DNA of 31,915 nt from JBBDWZ01 sp050732575. Lineage in GTDB: Bacteria > Gemmatimonadota > Gemmatimonadetes > Longimicrobiales > RSA9. The DNA is taken from the NCBI GenBank assembly GCA_050732575.1, contig JBOHRF010000027.1, forward strand, positions 1 through 31,915, read 5' to 3'. Positions 7,766 through 14,942 of the stretch are shown here, one piece after another (the stretch's first letter is position 1; every line of letters starts with the position of its first letter). The notes beneath the pieces are model-generated. The model saw nothing but the letters and a program-made list of their open reading frames with translations, did not search any database and was not told where the DNA came from. The translations under genes and the position numbers were made by a program.

Positions 7766-8182
7766 ATGAAAAAACTCCGGTCACTTCACTCACTTCTGCT
7801 CCTGTCTGTTATCTCGACTATCCCGGTGGTTACCGCGCAAACGGCGGCGGATTCCAACGCCATCACCGGCTTTTATCGGGAGTGGTTCGGAGCTGGAGCG
7901 CAAGGTCCGCAGATCTATGCGGGATTCTATGCACAGGACGGGAAGGTTTTGCCGCCTGGGCTGCCGCTGGCCAAGGGGCGGGAAGCGATCGATGCTTGGC
8001 TGCGCCCGGCTCAGGCGTCGGCCACTTACACCACGGTCCCTTCTGGCATCAACGTCGACGAGCTGCATTTTCTGAGTCCCACGCTCGTCGTCTATCGAAG
8101 TACCCTGCGCGGGCGTCGTGTGATAGACCGGCGAGGTTGGTGTCATCGCAGGGCGTTGCCATTAAGGGTGGGCAGCAACTAA
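7766..8182 (+). CDS. exported SnoaL/NTF2-like protein, altered C-terminus
   Basis: A 138-aa protein with a signal peptide (MKKLRSLHSLLLLSVIS, then VVTAQT) followed by an NTF2/SnoaL-type fold: ITGFYREWFGAGA, FYAQDGKVLPPG, KGREAIDAWLRP and LVVYRSTLRGRR. The family usually continues with two or three more beta strands. Here the last ~25 residues are basic and uncharacteristic, so a frameshift near 8110-8125 is possible. Function unknown; many relatives are only annotated as nuclear transport factor 2 family. Start at ATG 7766, the first Met before the signal peptide. From 8183 to 8338 I see no gene, only weak hairpins. Confidence 0.65.
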   Translation: MKKLRSLHSLLLLSVISTIPVVTAQTAADSNAITGFYREWFGAGAQGPQIYAGFYAQDGKVLPPGLPLAKGREAIDAWLRPAQASATYTTVPSGINVDELHFLSPTLVVYRSTLRGRRVIDRRGWCHRRALPLRVGSN

Positions 8183-8338
8183 CAGAGCCTTCGTTTGCGA
8201 GCCAGTTGCGTTCGTTGCTCGCCCTTCGCATTCACCCCGTCTTCTGATGCGTGCGCTGCGCTTGAACAGCAAGGCGAGGGTCGTCTTCCGCTTTAACATC
8301 TACCATTCCGAATGTAGTGTCGATCGACGCCAGTCAGC

Positions 8339-8900
8339 ATGACAGCAGAACTCATGACGCTGCAAGTTCGGACTCGCCGACAATGGCGGGCGTGGCTGGC
8401 CAGGTACCACACGTCGAGTCCAGGAGTCTGGCTCGTGTTCTACAAGGCCCACACCGGGGTAAAGTCGATCGACTACGAAGACACCGTTCGTGAGGCGCTA
8501 TGCTTCGGATGGATCGACAGTCTTGTCAAAACGTCTCGATAACGACCGCTATGCCCGCAAGGTCTCGCCGCGTAAGCCCACCAGCAAATGGTCGAACGTC
8601 AATCGGAAACGATGGGCGGAGCTCGAGGCGGCCGGCCTGCTCACGCCGGCCGGTCTCGCGGCCGCACCAACCAACAACACCTACCCGCCACGTCCGCTAG
8701 TCCCCAAGCTACCGGTCTACATCGCCAAAGCGCTGAAAGCAAATTCCAAAGCGTGGCAGTTCTTTCGGGAGCTGGCGCCCACCTACCGACGTCACTTCGT
8801 GGTTTGGATTCATACGGCTAAACGGCCGGAAACGCGCGCACGGCGTATTCGCGAATCAATCGCACTGCTCGTTGCAGGCAAAAAGCTCGGCTTGAAGTAG
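8339..8900 (+). pseudogene. YdeI/OmpD-associated family gene with one frameshift
   Basis: The first frame gives RTRRQWRAWLARYH, GVWLVFYKAHTGVKSIDYED and REALCFGWIDSLVK, then stops. The second frame picks up exactly there with RLDNDRYARKVSPRKPTSKW, RKRWAELEAAGLL and RRIRESIALLVAGKKLGLK. One extra A in the AAAA run at 8528-8531 explains the break, and without it the protein would be about 186 aa, full length for the family. The downstream half is well preserved, so the change is recent or a sequencing error. The function of this family is poorly defined. Confidence 0.85.
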
Positions 8901-8907
8901 CCTGCAC

Positions 8908-8935
8908 TGCCGGTCCCGGGCGGCCCCCTTTTTTT
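8908..8935 (+). terminator. possible rho-independent terminator
   Basis: A short GC-only stem (GCCG, 8909-8912, with CGGC, 8921-8924) is followed by CCCC and seven T residues (8929-8935), directly after the YdeI-like reading frame and before the next promoter. The stem is short, so this is only moderately supported. Confidence 0.4.
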
Positions 8936-8939
8936 GTGC

Positions 8940-8970
8940 TTGACAACTCATAAGCGTTGACTTATTAGTT
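8940..8970 (+). promoter_or_regulatory. promoter and probable ArsR operator
   Basis: TTGACA (8940-8945) and TATTAG (8963-8968) are spaced by 17 bp. An inverted repeat, AACTCATAAG (8945-8954) and CTTATTAGTT (8961-8970), 9 of 10 positions matched with a 6-bp gap, covers the spacer and the -10. This is the usual position for ArsR-type autorepression. The -10 ends only 5 bp before the ATG at 8974, which implies a leaderless or nearly leaderless transcript. Confidence 0.7.
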
Positions 8971-8973
8971 GGC

Positions 8974-9303
8974 ATGAAGAGCGCGGGCGTGGCTCAGAAC
9001 AAGATCTTCCAGGCGCTGGCGGACCCCAGCCGCAGGGCGATCTACGAGTCGCTCACGCGTGGCGAAGCGGCGGTGAAGGACCTCACGGCGCGCTTCGACA
9101 TCTCACAGCCGGCGGTCTCGCAGCACCTGGCCGCTTTGAAGGACGCCCGCCTGGTGATCGGCCGGCGCGAGGGGCGCTGTGTCTACTACCGGGTGGAACC
9201 GCGCGGGATGAAGCCGCTCATCGACTGGATCGCGCATTACCGCGCCTTCTGGACGGAGCACGTCGATCGCCTTGAACAGCTGCTGGAGAAAATGGCCCCA
9301 TGA
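8974..9303 (+). CDS. ArsR-family winged-helix transcriptional regulator
   Basis: A 109-aa ArsR/SmtB-type regulator. It has KIFQALADPSRRAIYESLTR at the N-terminus, the helix-turn-helix with ISQPAVSQHLAALKDARLV at about residues 47-65, and the wing GRREGRCVYYRVEP. No metal-binding ELCVCDL-type motif is present. It belongs to the subgroup that pairs with SRPBCC (AHSA1-like) proteins rather than with arsenic or metal resistance. The stop overlaps the next gene's start (ATGA, 9300-9303), so the two are translationally coupled. It is likely autoregulated through the inverted repeat at 8945-8970. Confidence 0.95.
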   Translation: MKSAGVAQNKIFQALADPSRRAIYESLTRGEAAVKDLTARFDISQPAVSQHLAALKDARLVIGRREGRCVYYRVEPRGMKPLIDWIAHYRAFWTEHVDRLEQLLEKMAP

Positions 9304-9740
9304 CTCTTACCGACCTGACCGCATCAGCGCAGACTGAATCGCTTACGTTCGAATTCGATCTGCATCATCCGCCGGAGAAGGTGTGGCGCGCGCTCACCGA
9401 CCCTGAATTGCTGGCGGAGTGGCTTCTGCCGGTCGTCGATCTCAAGCTCGAGCCGGGAGCCGCGTTCACGTACAAGACGCAAGCGTATCCCGGTTGGGAC
9501 GGCACGGTGAATTGCCGGTTTGTCGAGATCGAACCGCATCGGAAGCTCAGCTACGCGTGGACAGTTCCGTTCCTGGACACGGTCGTGACGTTCACGCTGA
9601 CGCCCACGCCGTCGGGCACGCGCCTGACGCTGGTGCAGTCGGGCTTCAAGTCGGACCAGAAGCGGGAGTTCGGCGGCGCGCGCTACGGCTGGAAGATGAT
9701 GGGCGGAAAACTCGTTGACCTACTCGAGAGGATCCCATGA
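9300..9740 (+). CDS. SRPBCC domain protein (AHSA1/CalC-like)
   Basis: A 146-aa protein with a START-like ligand-binding fold. Typical elements are FEFDLHHPPEKVWRALTDPE at about residues 18-37, LLAEWLLPV, the glycine-rich turn PGWDGTVNCRFVEIEPHRKL, and the C-terminal helix YGWKMMGGKLVDLLERI. These proteins bind hydrophobic ligands in a cavity; the partner here is unknown. It overlaps the arsR gene upstream and the small membrane protein gene downstream, both by ATGA. All three are therefore one coupled operon, and the ArsR protein probably controls it. Confidence 0.93.
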   Translation: MTLTDLTASAQTESLTFEFDLHHPPEKVWRALTDPELLAEWLLPVVDLKLEPGAAFTYKTQAYPGWDGTVNCRFVEIEPHRKLSYAWTVPFLDTVVTFTLTPTPSGTRLTLVQSGFKSDQKREFGGARYGWKMMGGKLVDLLERIP

Positions 9741-9958
9741 ACTGGAGCAAAGGGATTCGGCAGATCCACCGTTGGCTGTCCATCGCCTTTACGGTGACCG
9801 TCGGCGCCAACTTCGTGGTGTTGGGAGCGGGACAGCAGCAGATCACCTGGGTGACCTACTCGCCGCTACTCCCGCTGGGGCTGCTCCTGTTGACCGGTCT
9901 GTACATGTTCGTGTTGCCGTATGCCACCAGGTGGCGCAGCAGCCGAAGCACCGCCTGA
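9737..9958 (+). CDS. small two-helix membrane protein
   Basis: A 73-aa hydrophobic protein with two predicted membrane helices: IHRWLSIAFTVTVGANFVVL at about residues 10-29 and PLLPLGLLLLTGLYMFVLPY at about 43-62. It has a basic C-terminal tail. It starts inside the stop of the SRPBCC gene, so it belongs to the same operon. Small proteins of this type follow ArsR-SRPBCC pairs in other GC-rich bacteria, but their function is not known. Confidence 0.75.
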   Translation: MNWSKGIRQIHRWLSIAFTVTVGANFVVLGAGQQQITWVTYSPLLPLGLLLLTGLYMFVLPYATRWRSSRSTA

Positions 9959-9972
9959 TCCCGAGGGATACA

Positions 9973-10161
9973 ATGGCTACGAGGAAACCTGGCTTCTTCC
10001 GCAGTGCGCACACGTTCAAAGAGAGATACATGACGTTCGGCTTCAGCGACAAGGCGAACCTCGACGAAGGCGGCCTCTGGCCGATTTACTTCGCGGTGAA
10101 GGAATTGACTGCCACCGAAGAGGCAATGATCAGTGCGCTCGTGAAGAAAGCGCTGAGCTGA
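9973..10161 (+). pseudogene. C-terminal remnant of a DUF1801-like protein
   Basis: A 62-residue reading frame with FFRSAHTFKERYMTFGFSD, ANLDEGGLWPIYFAVKELTA and EEAMISALVKKALS. This matches the last third of DUF1801-type proteins (usually 120-140 aa), which normally have a preceding domain with a GMPAY-like motif. That part is absent; the sequence before 9973 belongs to the membrane-protein gene. So it is either a 5'-truncated remnant or a very short variant starting at ATG 9973. It is frame-intact to its own stop. Confidence 0.6.
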
Positions 10162-10176
10162 CCTGCAGCGCGTTCG

Positions 10177-10314
10177 TCATCGACCTATAATCAACACGAC
10201 CTTGATCAATACTCCAACGACGAGCACGGTAGGGGCGACGATGAAGCCGCTAAGGACGAGCTTGGCGATCTCGGTGCGGGAGAACGGTTGGCAATCCAGT
10301 GCTCGCAGTAACAC
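10177..10314 (-). CDS. possible 45-aa single-pass membrane peptide
   Basis: On the minus strand a GTG at 10314 opens a 45-aa frame. It has an amphipathic start (CQPFSRTEIAKLVLSGF) and one strongly hydrophobic helix (APTVLVVGVLIKVVLIIG) and ends with a TGA. It lies alone in the gap between the DUF1801 remnant and the UvrA-like gene. It may be a genuine small protein or the 3' end of a lost membrane-protein gene. No ribosome binding site is evident. Confidence 0.35.
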   Translation of the reverse strand: MLLRALDCQPFSRTEIAKLVLSGFIVAPTVLVVGVLIKVVLIIGR

Positions 10315-10399
10315 TACGTCATTCGCGTCCACGAATTGACAAGGGCTTGCTGCCCGCTGGCGTAGCGGCCGACAGACACACAACGACTGAAGCGCAACC

Positions 10400-12790
10400 A
10401 TGACCTCCTCCAACCAGCACACGGCGGACAGCCACGACCTGATCCGCGTCCAGGGCGCCCGGGTGAACAACCTGAAGGATGTCAGCATCGAAATTCCGAA
10501 GCGACGGCTGACTGTGTTCACGGGCGTCTCGGGATCGGGCAAGTCGTCGCTGGTGTTCGGCACCATCGCGGCGGAATCGCAGCGGCTCATCAACGAGACG
10601 TACAGTGCGTTCGTGCAGGGCTTCATGCCCACGCTGGGCCGGCCCGAGGTCGATGTTCTTTCGGGGCTCACGACTGCGATCATCGTGGACCAGGAGCGGA
10701 TGGGTGCCAGCTCCCGTTCGACGGTTGGCACGGCGACCGACGCCAACGCGATGCTGCGCGTATTGTTCAGCCGCGTCGGCAAACCGCACATCGGCTCGTC
10801 CAACGCATTCTCCTTCAACGTCGCGACGATCCGCGGGGCCGGGAAGGTCTCGATCGAGAAGGGCGCGGCGAAGAAGACCGAGACGCGCACGTTCGAGGTT
10901 TTGGGCGGCATGTGCCCGCGCTGCGAGGGCATGGGATCGGTCAACGACTTCGACCTGTCCGCGCTGTACGACGACAGGAAGTCGCTCAACGAGGGCGCGC
11001 TCACGATCCCCGGCTACAGCATGGAGGGTTGGTACGGCCGTATCTACCGCGGCTGCGGTTTCTTCGACCCAGACAAGCCGATCCGCAAGTACACCAGGAA
11101 GGAGCTGCACGACCTGCTCTACAAGGAGCCGAGCAAGATCAAAGTCGAAGGCATCAACCTGACGTACGCGGGACTGATCCCGTCGATCCAGAAGTCGTAC
11201 CTGTCCAAGGATGTCGACGCGATGCAGCCGCACATCCGTGCGTTCGTGGAGCGCGCGGTCACGTTCACCACCTGTCCCGACTGCGGCGGCACCCGGCTGA
11301 ACGAGGCCGCGCGGTCATCGAAGATCAAGAAGATCAACATCGCCGACGCCTGCGCCATGCAGATCAACGACCTGGCCGAGTGGGTGCGCGGTCTCGACGA
11401 GCCGTCCGTCGCACCGCTGCTAGCGAAGTTGCGAGAGACGCTCGACTCGTTTGTGGAGATAGGGCTGGGCTACCTCAGCCTCGACCGCTCGTCCGGCACA
11501 CTTTCGGGCGGCGAGGCGCAGCGCACCAAGATGATCGGGCACCTCGGGTCGTCGCTCACGGACGTGACGTACGTGTTCGACGAGCCGACCATCGGGCTTC
11601 ACCCGCACGACATCCAGCGGATGAACAACTTGCTGCTGCTGCTGCGCGACAAAGGCAACACTGTCCTCGTGGTCGAGCACAAGCCGGAGGTGATCAGGGT
11701 CGCCGACCACGTTGTCGACCTTGGCCCCGGTGCCGGCGCCGCCGGCGGCAACGTGGTCTTCGAGGGCACCTTTGATGCGCTGCGGGCCTGCGGCACGCTC
11801 ACCGGACGTCACCTGAGCGACCGCGCCGCACTGAAGCAAACGGTGCGGACCAGGTCGGGTGTGATGAAGGTGCGCGGCGCCCGCACGCACAACCTGAAGA
11901 ATGTGGACGTCGACATCCCGCTCGGCGTGCTGGTGGTAGTGACCGGCGTGGCCGGGTCGGGCAAGAGCTCACTGATCCACGGCTCAGTGTCTGGCAAGGA
12001 CGGTGTCGTGTCGGTCGATCAGACCGCGATCCGGGGTTCGCGGCGGAGCAACCCAGCGACCTACACGGGTCTGCTCGATCCCATCCGCAACACGTTCGCG
12101 AAGGCCAACGGTGTAAAGCCCGCGCTGTTCAGCGCCAACTCCGAAGGCGCCTGTCCGACCTGCAATGGCGCCGGCGTGATCTACACCGACCTCGCCATGA
12201 TGGCCGGTGTCACCACGATCTGTGAGGATTGCGAGGGCAAGCGATTCCAGGCGTCGGTGCTCGAGTACCGACTCGGCAAACTCAACATCGCTGAGGTGCT
12301 GGACCTTTCAGTCGAAGACGCGCTCGGCTTCTTCGGCGAAGGCAAGGCGCGTACGCCGGCCGCGCACGCGATCCTGCAGCGCATGGCCGACGTGGGGCTG
12401 GGCTACCTGCGGCTCGGCCAACCGCTCACCACGCTGTCGGGAGGCGAGCGGCAGCGGCTCAAGCTCGCGGCGCACATGGGTGATGAGGGCGGCGTCTACG
12501 TGCTCGACGAGCTGACCTCCGGGCTGCACCTGGCCGACATCGAGCAGCTGCTCAAGCTGCTTGACCGGCTGGTCGATTCCGGCAAGTCGGTCATCGTGAT
12601 CGAGCACCACCTGGCGGTGATGGCGCACGCCGATTGGATCATCGACCTCGGTCCGGGCGCTGGCCACGACGGCGGGAGGATCGTGTTCGAGGGCACGCCG
12701 TCCGAGCTGGTGGCGGCGAAGTCGACGCTGACCGGCGAGCACCTGGCGGAATTCGTCGGTAGCCGTCCGGAGGCCGTCCCAGCCCACTGA
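10400..12790 (+). CDS. UvrA-like double ABC ATPase (DrrC type)
   Basis: A 796-aa soluble ATPase with two UvrA-type ABC modules. Module 1: Walker A GVSGSGKSS at 42-50, zinc-finger halves CPRC (~172) and CPDC (~293), signature LSGGEAQR at ~369, Walker B with FDEPTIGLHP at ~393. Module 2: Walker A GVAGSGKSS at ~515, CPTCNGAG and CEDCEGKR zinc-finger halves, signature LSGGERQR at ~679, Walker B with LDELTSGLH, where Leu replaces the usual Pro. It is shorter than housekeeping UvrA (~940 aa) and lacks most of the UvrB-interaction region. This fits the UvrA2/DrrC group linked to DNA-intercalating drug tolerance; the role here is inferred. The frame is intact. TTGACA at 10336-10341 may be its -35, but no good -10 follows. 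Confidence 0.93.
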   Translation: MTSSNQHTADSHDLIRVQGARVNNLKDVSIEIPKRRLTVFTGVSGSGKSSLVFGTIAAESQRLINETYSAFVQGFMPTLGRPEVDVLSGLTTAIIVDQERMGASSRSTVGTATDANAMLRVLFSRVGKPHIGSSNAFSFNVATIRGAGKVSIEKGAAKKTETRTFEVLGGMCPRCEGMGSVNDFDLSALYDDRKSLNEGALTIPGYSMEGWYGRIYRGCGFFDPDKPIRKYTRKELHDLLYKEPSKIKVEGINLTYAGLIPSIQKSYLSKDVDAMQPHIRAFVERAVTFTTCPDCGGTRLNEAARSSKIKKINIADACAMQINDLAEWVRGLDEPSVAPLLAKLRETLDSFVEIGLGYLSLDRSSGTLSGGEAQRTKMIGHLGSSLTDVTYVFDEPTIGLHPHDIQRMNNLLLLLRDKGNTVLVVEHKPEVIRVADHVVDLGPGAGAAGGNVVFEGTFDALRACGTLTGRHLSDRAALKQTVRTRSGVMKVRGARTHNLKNVDVDIPLGVLVVVTGVAGSGKSSLIHGSVSGKDGVVSVDQTAIRGSRRSNPATYTGLLDPIRNTFAKANGVKPALFSANSEGACPTCNGAGVIYTDLAMMAGVTTICEDCEGKRFQASVLEYRLGKLNIAEVLDLSVEDALGFFGEGKARTPAAHAILQRMADVGLGYLRLGQPLTTLSGGERQRLKLAAHMGDEGGVYVLDELTSGLHLADIEQLLKLLDRLVDSGKSVIVIEHHLAVMAHADWIIDLGPGAGHDGGRIVFEGTPSELVAAKSTLTGEHLAEFVGSRPEAVPAH

Positions 12791-13068
12791 GCGAGTCAGT
12801 GCGCAAGGAGTCGCGGCCCTGATTCTCGCAGCCGCACACCCAGCGGCCTGACTCGACCCCCGCCGACCCATCTCTCTATCGCCTCGAGCCGAACCGCCAG
12901 GGCAGACCTCCTTCACACCGCTCCTGTTCGCACCCGCCAACGGGTCCACCTTCCGCCAACGGACCGAACATGGCGTTTGGATTTTCGTATCCCTCACGCA
13001 AAGCGCGCACGTAACATGGCGAGCGGTTGGTCTTGAACGTTACGTCCCGTTGCGTTGACGATGTATGA

Positions 13069-13360
13069 GCGGTGCACGCGCTCGATGTGCCGGGTCCGCC
13101 CGGCCGAACCGGGCACGTCATGGCCTACGATGCAAAGGCGCAACACGTGATCGTGCACGGCGGCGTGCGTGCGGCGGATCGCGTGGCCCTCACCGACACA
13201 TGGGCCTGGAACGGTGAACGCTGGCGTCTGCTCACCATGGAAGGACCGCGCGCCATCTTCGGCGCGGCCGCCACCGCACTGGACAGCGGCATCGTCGTGT
13301 TCGGCGGGCACACACAGAATGGCGACCAGAAAGATACCTGGCATTGGACTGGGTCTACCC
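13069..13360 (+). pseudogene. kelch-repeat protein fragment
   Basis: About 97 codons of a beta-propeller of the kelch/galactose oxidase type: DVPGPPGRTGHVMAYD, HVIVHGG, DTWAWNGERWRLL, FGAAATALDSGIVVFGG and KDTWHWTG. These are two consecutive blades with the typical Gly-Gly and Trp spacing. No start codon, signal peptide or further blades are visible on either side. After KDTWHWTG the frame enters unrelated sequence, the antisense of the DUF5916 fragment. It is therefore an internal piece of a lost gene. Confidence 0.7.
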
Positions 13361-13832
13361 GAGATCGAAGCGCTCAATGCGTGCGCGCTGGCTGTGCCCA
13401 TGAGCGGGCCGCCCCGTGTCAGGTCATCGCTCTGCGCGCGACGGTGCAGGGTGGCACGCGCCGTTATCCTCCAGAAATTGTGAAGCTGCACCTGGCCGTT
13501 CTCGGAAACGCGCCAGTATTGGCGTTGGCCCGCCGTAGCTCCAGCCGGCAAAGGTCGAAGTGCCAAACTGGACATAGCGGACCAGCTCGTTCGGCTTGGT
13601 ATCGCGCAGCTGGATGTCGGCGTTGAAGTCGATGTCATCGCCACTGCGCATCTGCCCGGCATCATTGATGTCGAAGCCGGGCGATCGCGTGGATAACTGT
13701 ATGCCCCAGAGTGTGAAGCGGCCCGCATTCTTGTCCGCACGCAGTGACGCGCTGAATCCGGATAGCGACGTGCGATTGGCATCGTAGGTCACGTGATCCT
13801 GGTCGGGCGCTGGAAGTAGTGTGCACTCGAGG
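13361..13832 (-). pseudogene. DUF5916 outer-membrane-type protein, C-terminal fragment
   Basis: Read on the minus strand across two frameshifts: HYFQRP / DQDHVTYDANRTSLSG, GRFTLWGIQLSTRSPGFDIN, DIQLRDTKPNELVRYVQFG and GWSYGGPTPILARFRE / NGQVQLHNFWRITARATL and RAQSDDLTRGGPLMG. The order and spacing are those of the C-terminal beta-barrel-like part of DUF5916 proteins (often fused to a carbohydrate-binding family 9 domain, 700-900 aa in full). The frame breaks fall near 13810 and near 13510. Both ends abut unrelated fragments. Confidence 0.65.
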
Positions 13833-13848
13833 GTTCACACCCGTCGTC

Positions 13849-14240
13849 TCATTCCTCCCGCAAGGCGGCCACTGGATCGAGCCTTGCCGCGCGCCACGCC
13901 GGCAACAGTGCTGCAGCCAGCGCGACACCCGCAAACGCGAGGACCGAGGCGGCCAGAGTGATCGCATCGACGGGCTCGACGCCATAAAGGAAAGTCGATA
14001 CAACGCGTGTAGACGCGAGTGAAAGCACCACGCCGACGGCAATGCCAGCCAGCAGCATTCGCCCGGCATCGCGGAAGACCAGTCGAAGGATGCCGCTGCG
14101 CGCAGCACCGAGCGCGATGCGTACGCCGATCTCGTTGCGCCGGCGTGCTACGGTGTAGGCCATGATACCATAGAGACCAATCATGGCCAGCAGCAAGGCC
14201 AGTGCGCGAAAGAAGCCGGACAGCATGCCCCGAGAGCTGC
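13849..14240 (-). pseudogene. ADOP permease, 3'-terminal fragment
   Basis: About 130 codons that match the last FtsX domain of ADOP permeases: MLSGFFRALALLLAMIGLYG, VARRRNEIGVRIALGAARSG, VVSTFLYGVEPVDAITLAAS and PAWRAARLDPVAALREE, followed by the stop. Everything before MLSGFF is missing and is replaced, in the same reading frame, by part of an amidohydrolase. The resulting 275-codon open frame (13849-14676) is thus a chance fusion of unrelated fragments. It is a different permease from the one at 74-2731. Confidence 0.8.
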
Positions 14241-14604
14241 TATCGCGCTCGTATAGAAACTCCTCTGCCTGGGCCACCGCGTACTGACGTTCTGCGAACA
14301 TCGCATCTACGCCCAGGTTGCGTGGCGCGTGGCCGATGACGCGGATCCCCTCGCGTCGCGCTATCGCATTGAGGCGCGCGTACGCCTCGCCCGTCAGATC
14401 CTCATGAAGCTTCACGACGTCGTAGCCCGCGCGCTTCTGCTCCACTACCGCCCGCTCGACCTCCGCGGGAGCTGTCACGAACGGCTCATTGATGTAGGGA
14501 CCCACCGTGAAAATGGTCGGTCCCGGCACACGCGCTTGCGCGACTTCCGCACGTAGCGCCAGATGCTCCGGTGAGCCGCGCATGTTCAGCACGGTGGTGA
14601 CGCC
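14241..14604 (-). pseudogene. amidohydrolase internal fragment, fused in frame to permease remnant
   Basis: About 120 codons from the middle of an imidazolonepropionase-like amidohydrolase: GVTTVLNMRGSPEHLALR, GPTIFTVGPYINEPF, YDVVKLHEDLTGEAY, GIRVIGHAPRNLGVDAM and AQAEEFLY. The family metal-site His in VIGHAP is present, but the N-terminal HxH strand and the C-terminal Asp are lost. On its upstream side it abuts the UvrA-type 3' fragment on the other strand at about 14601-14605. On its downstream side it runs in frame into the permease remnant. Confidence 0.7.
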
Positions 14605-14772
14605 CCGGGGCGGATTGTGTTCGAAGGCACGCCGGCAGACCTCGTTGCGAATAAGTCGACACTGACCGGCCAGCACCTGGCGGGATTCGTCGGAAGTCTT
14701 GCGAAGGCTGTCCCTGATGCTCGGTCGTCACCGTCACCACGGAAACCCGTGCTGTTGCCGCGAAAACGGTAA
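14605..14772 (+). pseudogene. 3' end of a second UvrA-like gene
   Basis: On the plus strand the frame reads GRIVFEGTPADLVANKSTLT, GQHLAGFVGS and a short basic tail to a TAA at 14770-14772. The first 30 residues differ from the C-terminus of the intact UvrA-like protein (GRIVFEGTPSELVAAKSTLT, GEHLAEFVGS) at only a handful of positions. So this is the tail of a paralogous gene whose remaining ~730 codons are missing. From 14773 to 14942 I see no recognisable gene. Confidence 0.75.
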
Positions 14773-14942
14773 CCCGCGCGCCGGTGCCAACCACCAGCCG
14801 CCAGGCGACCCGCTGCGCCGTTGGTCCCCACTCTTTGCTGCACTTCTTGCTGGACGCGTTGCAACCGGCGTAGAATCGCCGGATAGCCGCTGGTGCCACA
14901 GCGGAGATGTCGTACCAGATCTGGATCTAATTCCGTGCTCCA

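Noticed and set aside
8183..8338. Possible third attC-like site after the SnoaL-like gene (CTAAC at about 8180, several GCGAGC/GCTCGC repeats)
   Set aside because: The outer boxes do not fit the consensus and no arm pair with an extrahelical base could be found.
10319..11233. 304-codon minus-strand frame opposite the UvrA-like gene
   Set aside because: Antisense shadow; the composition mirrors the coding strand and no motif is present.
12791..13068. Searched the 278-bp gap after the UvrA-like gene for a small gene or terminator
   Set aside because: Short minus-strand frames exist but have no start context or recognisable sequence, and no clear hairpin with a T-tract was found.
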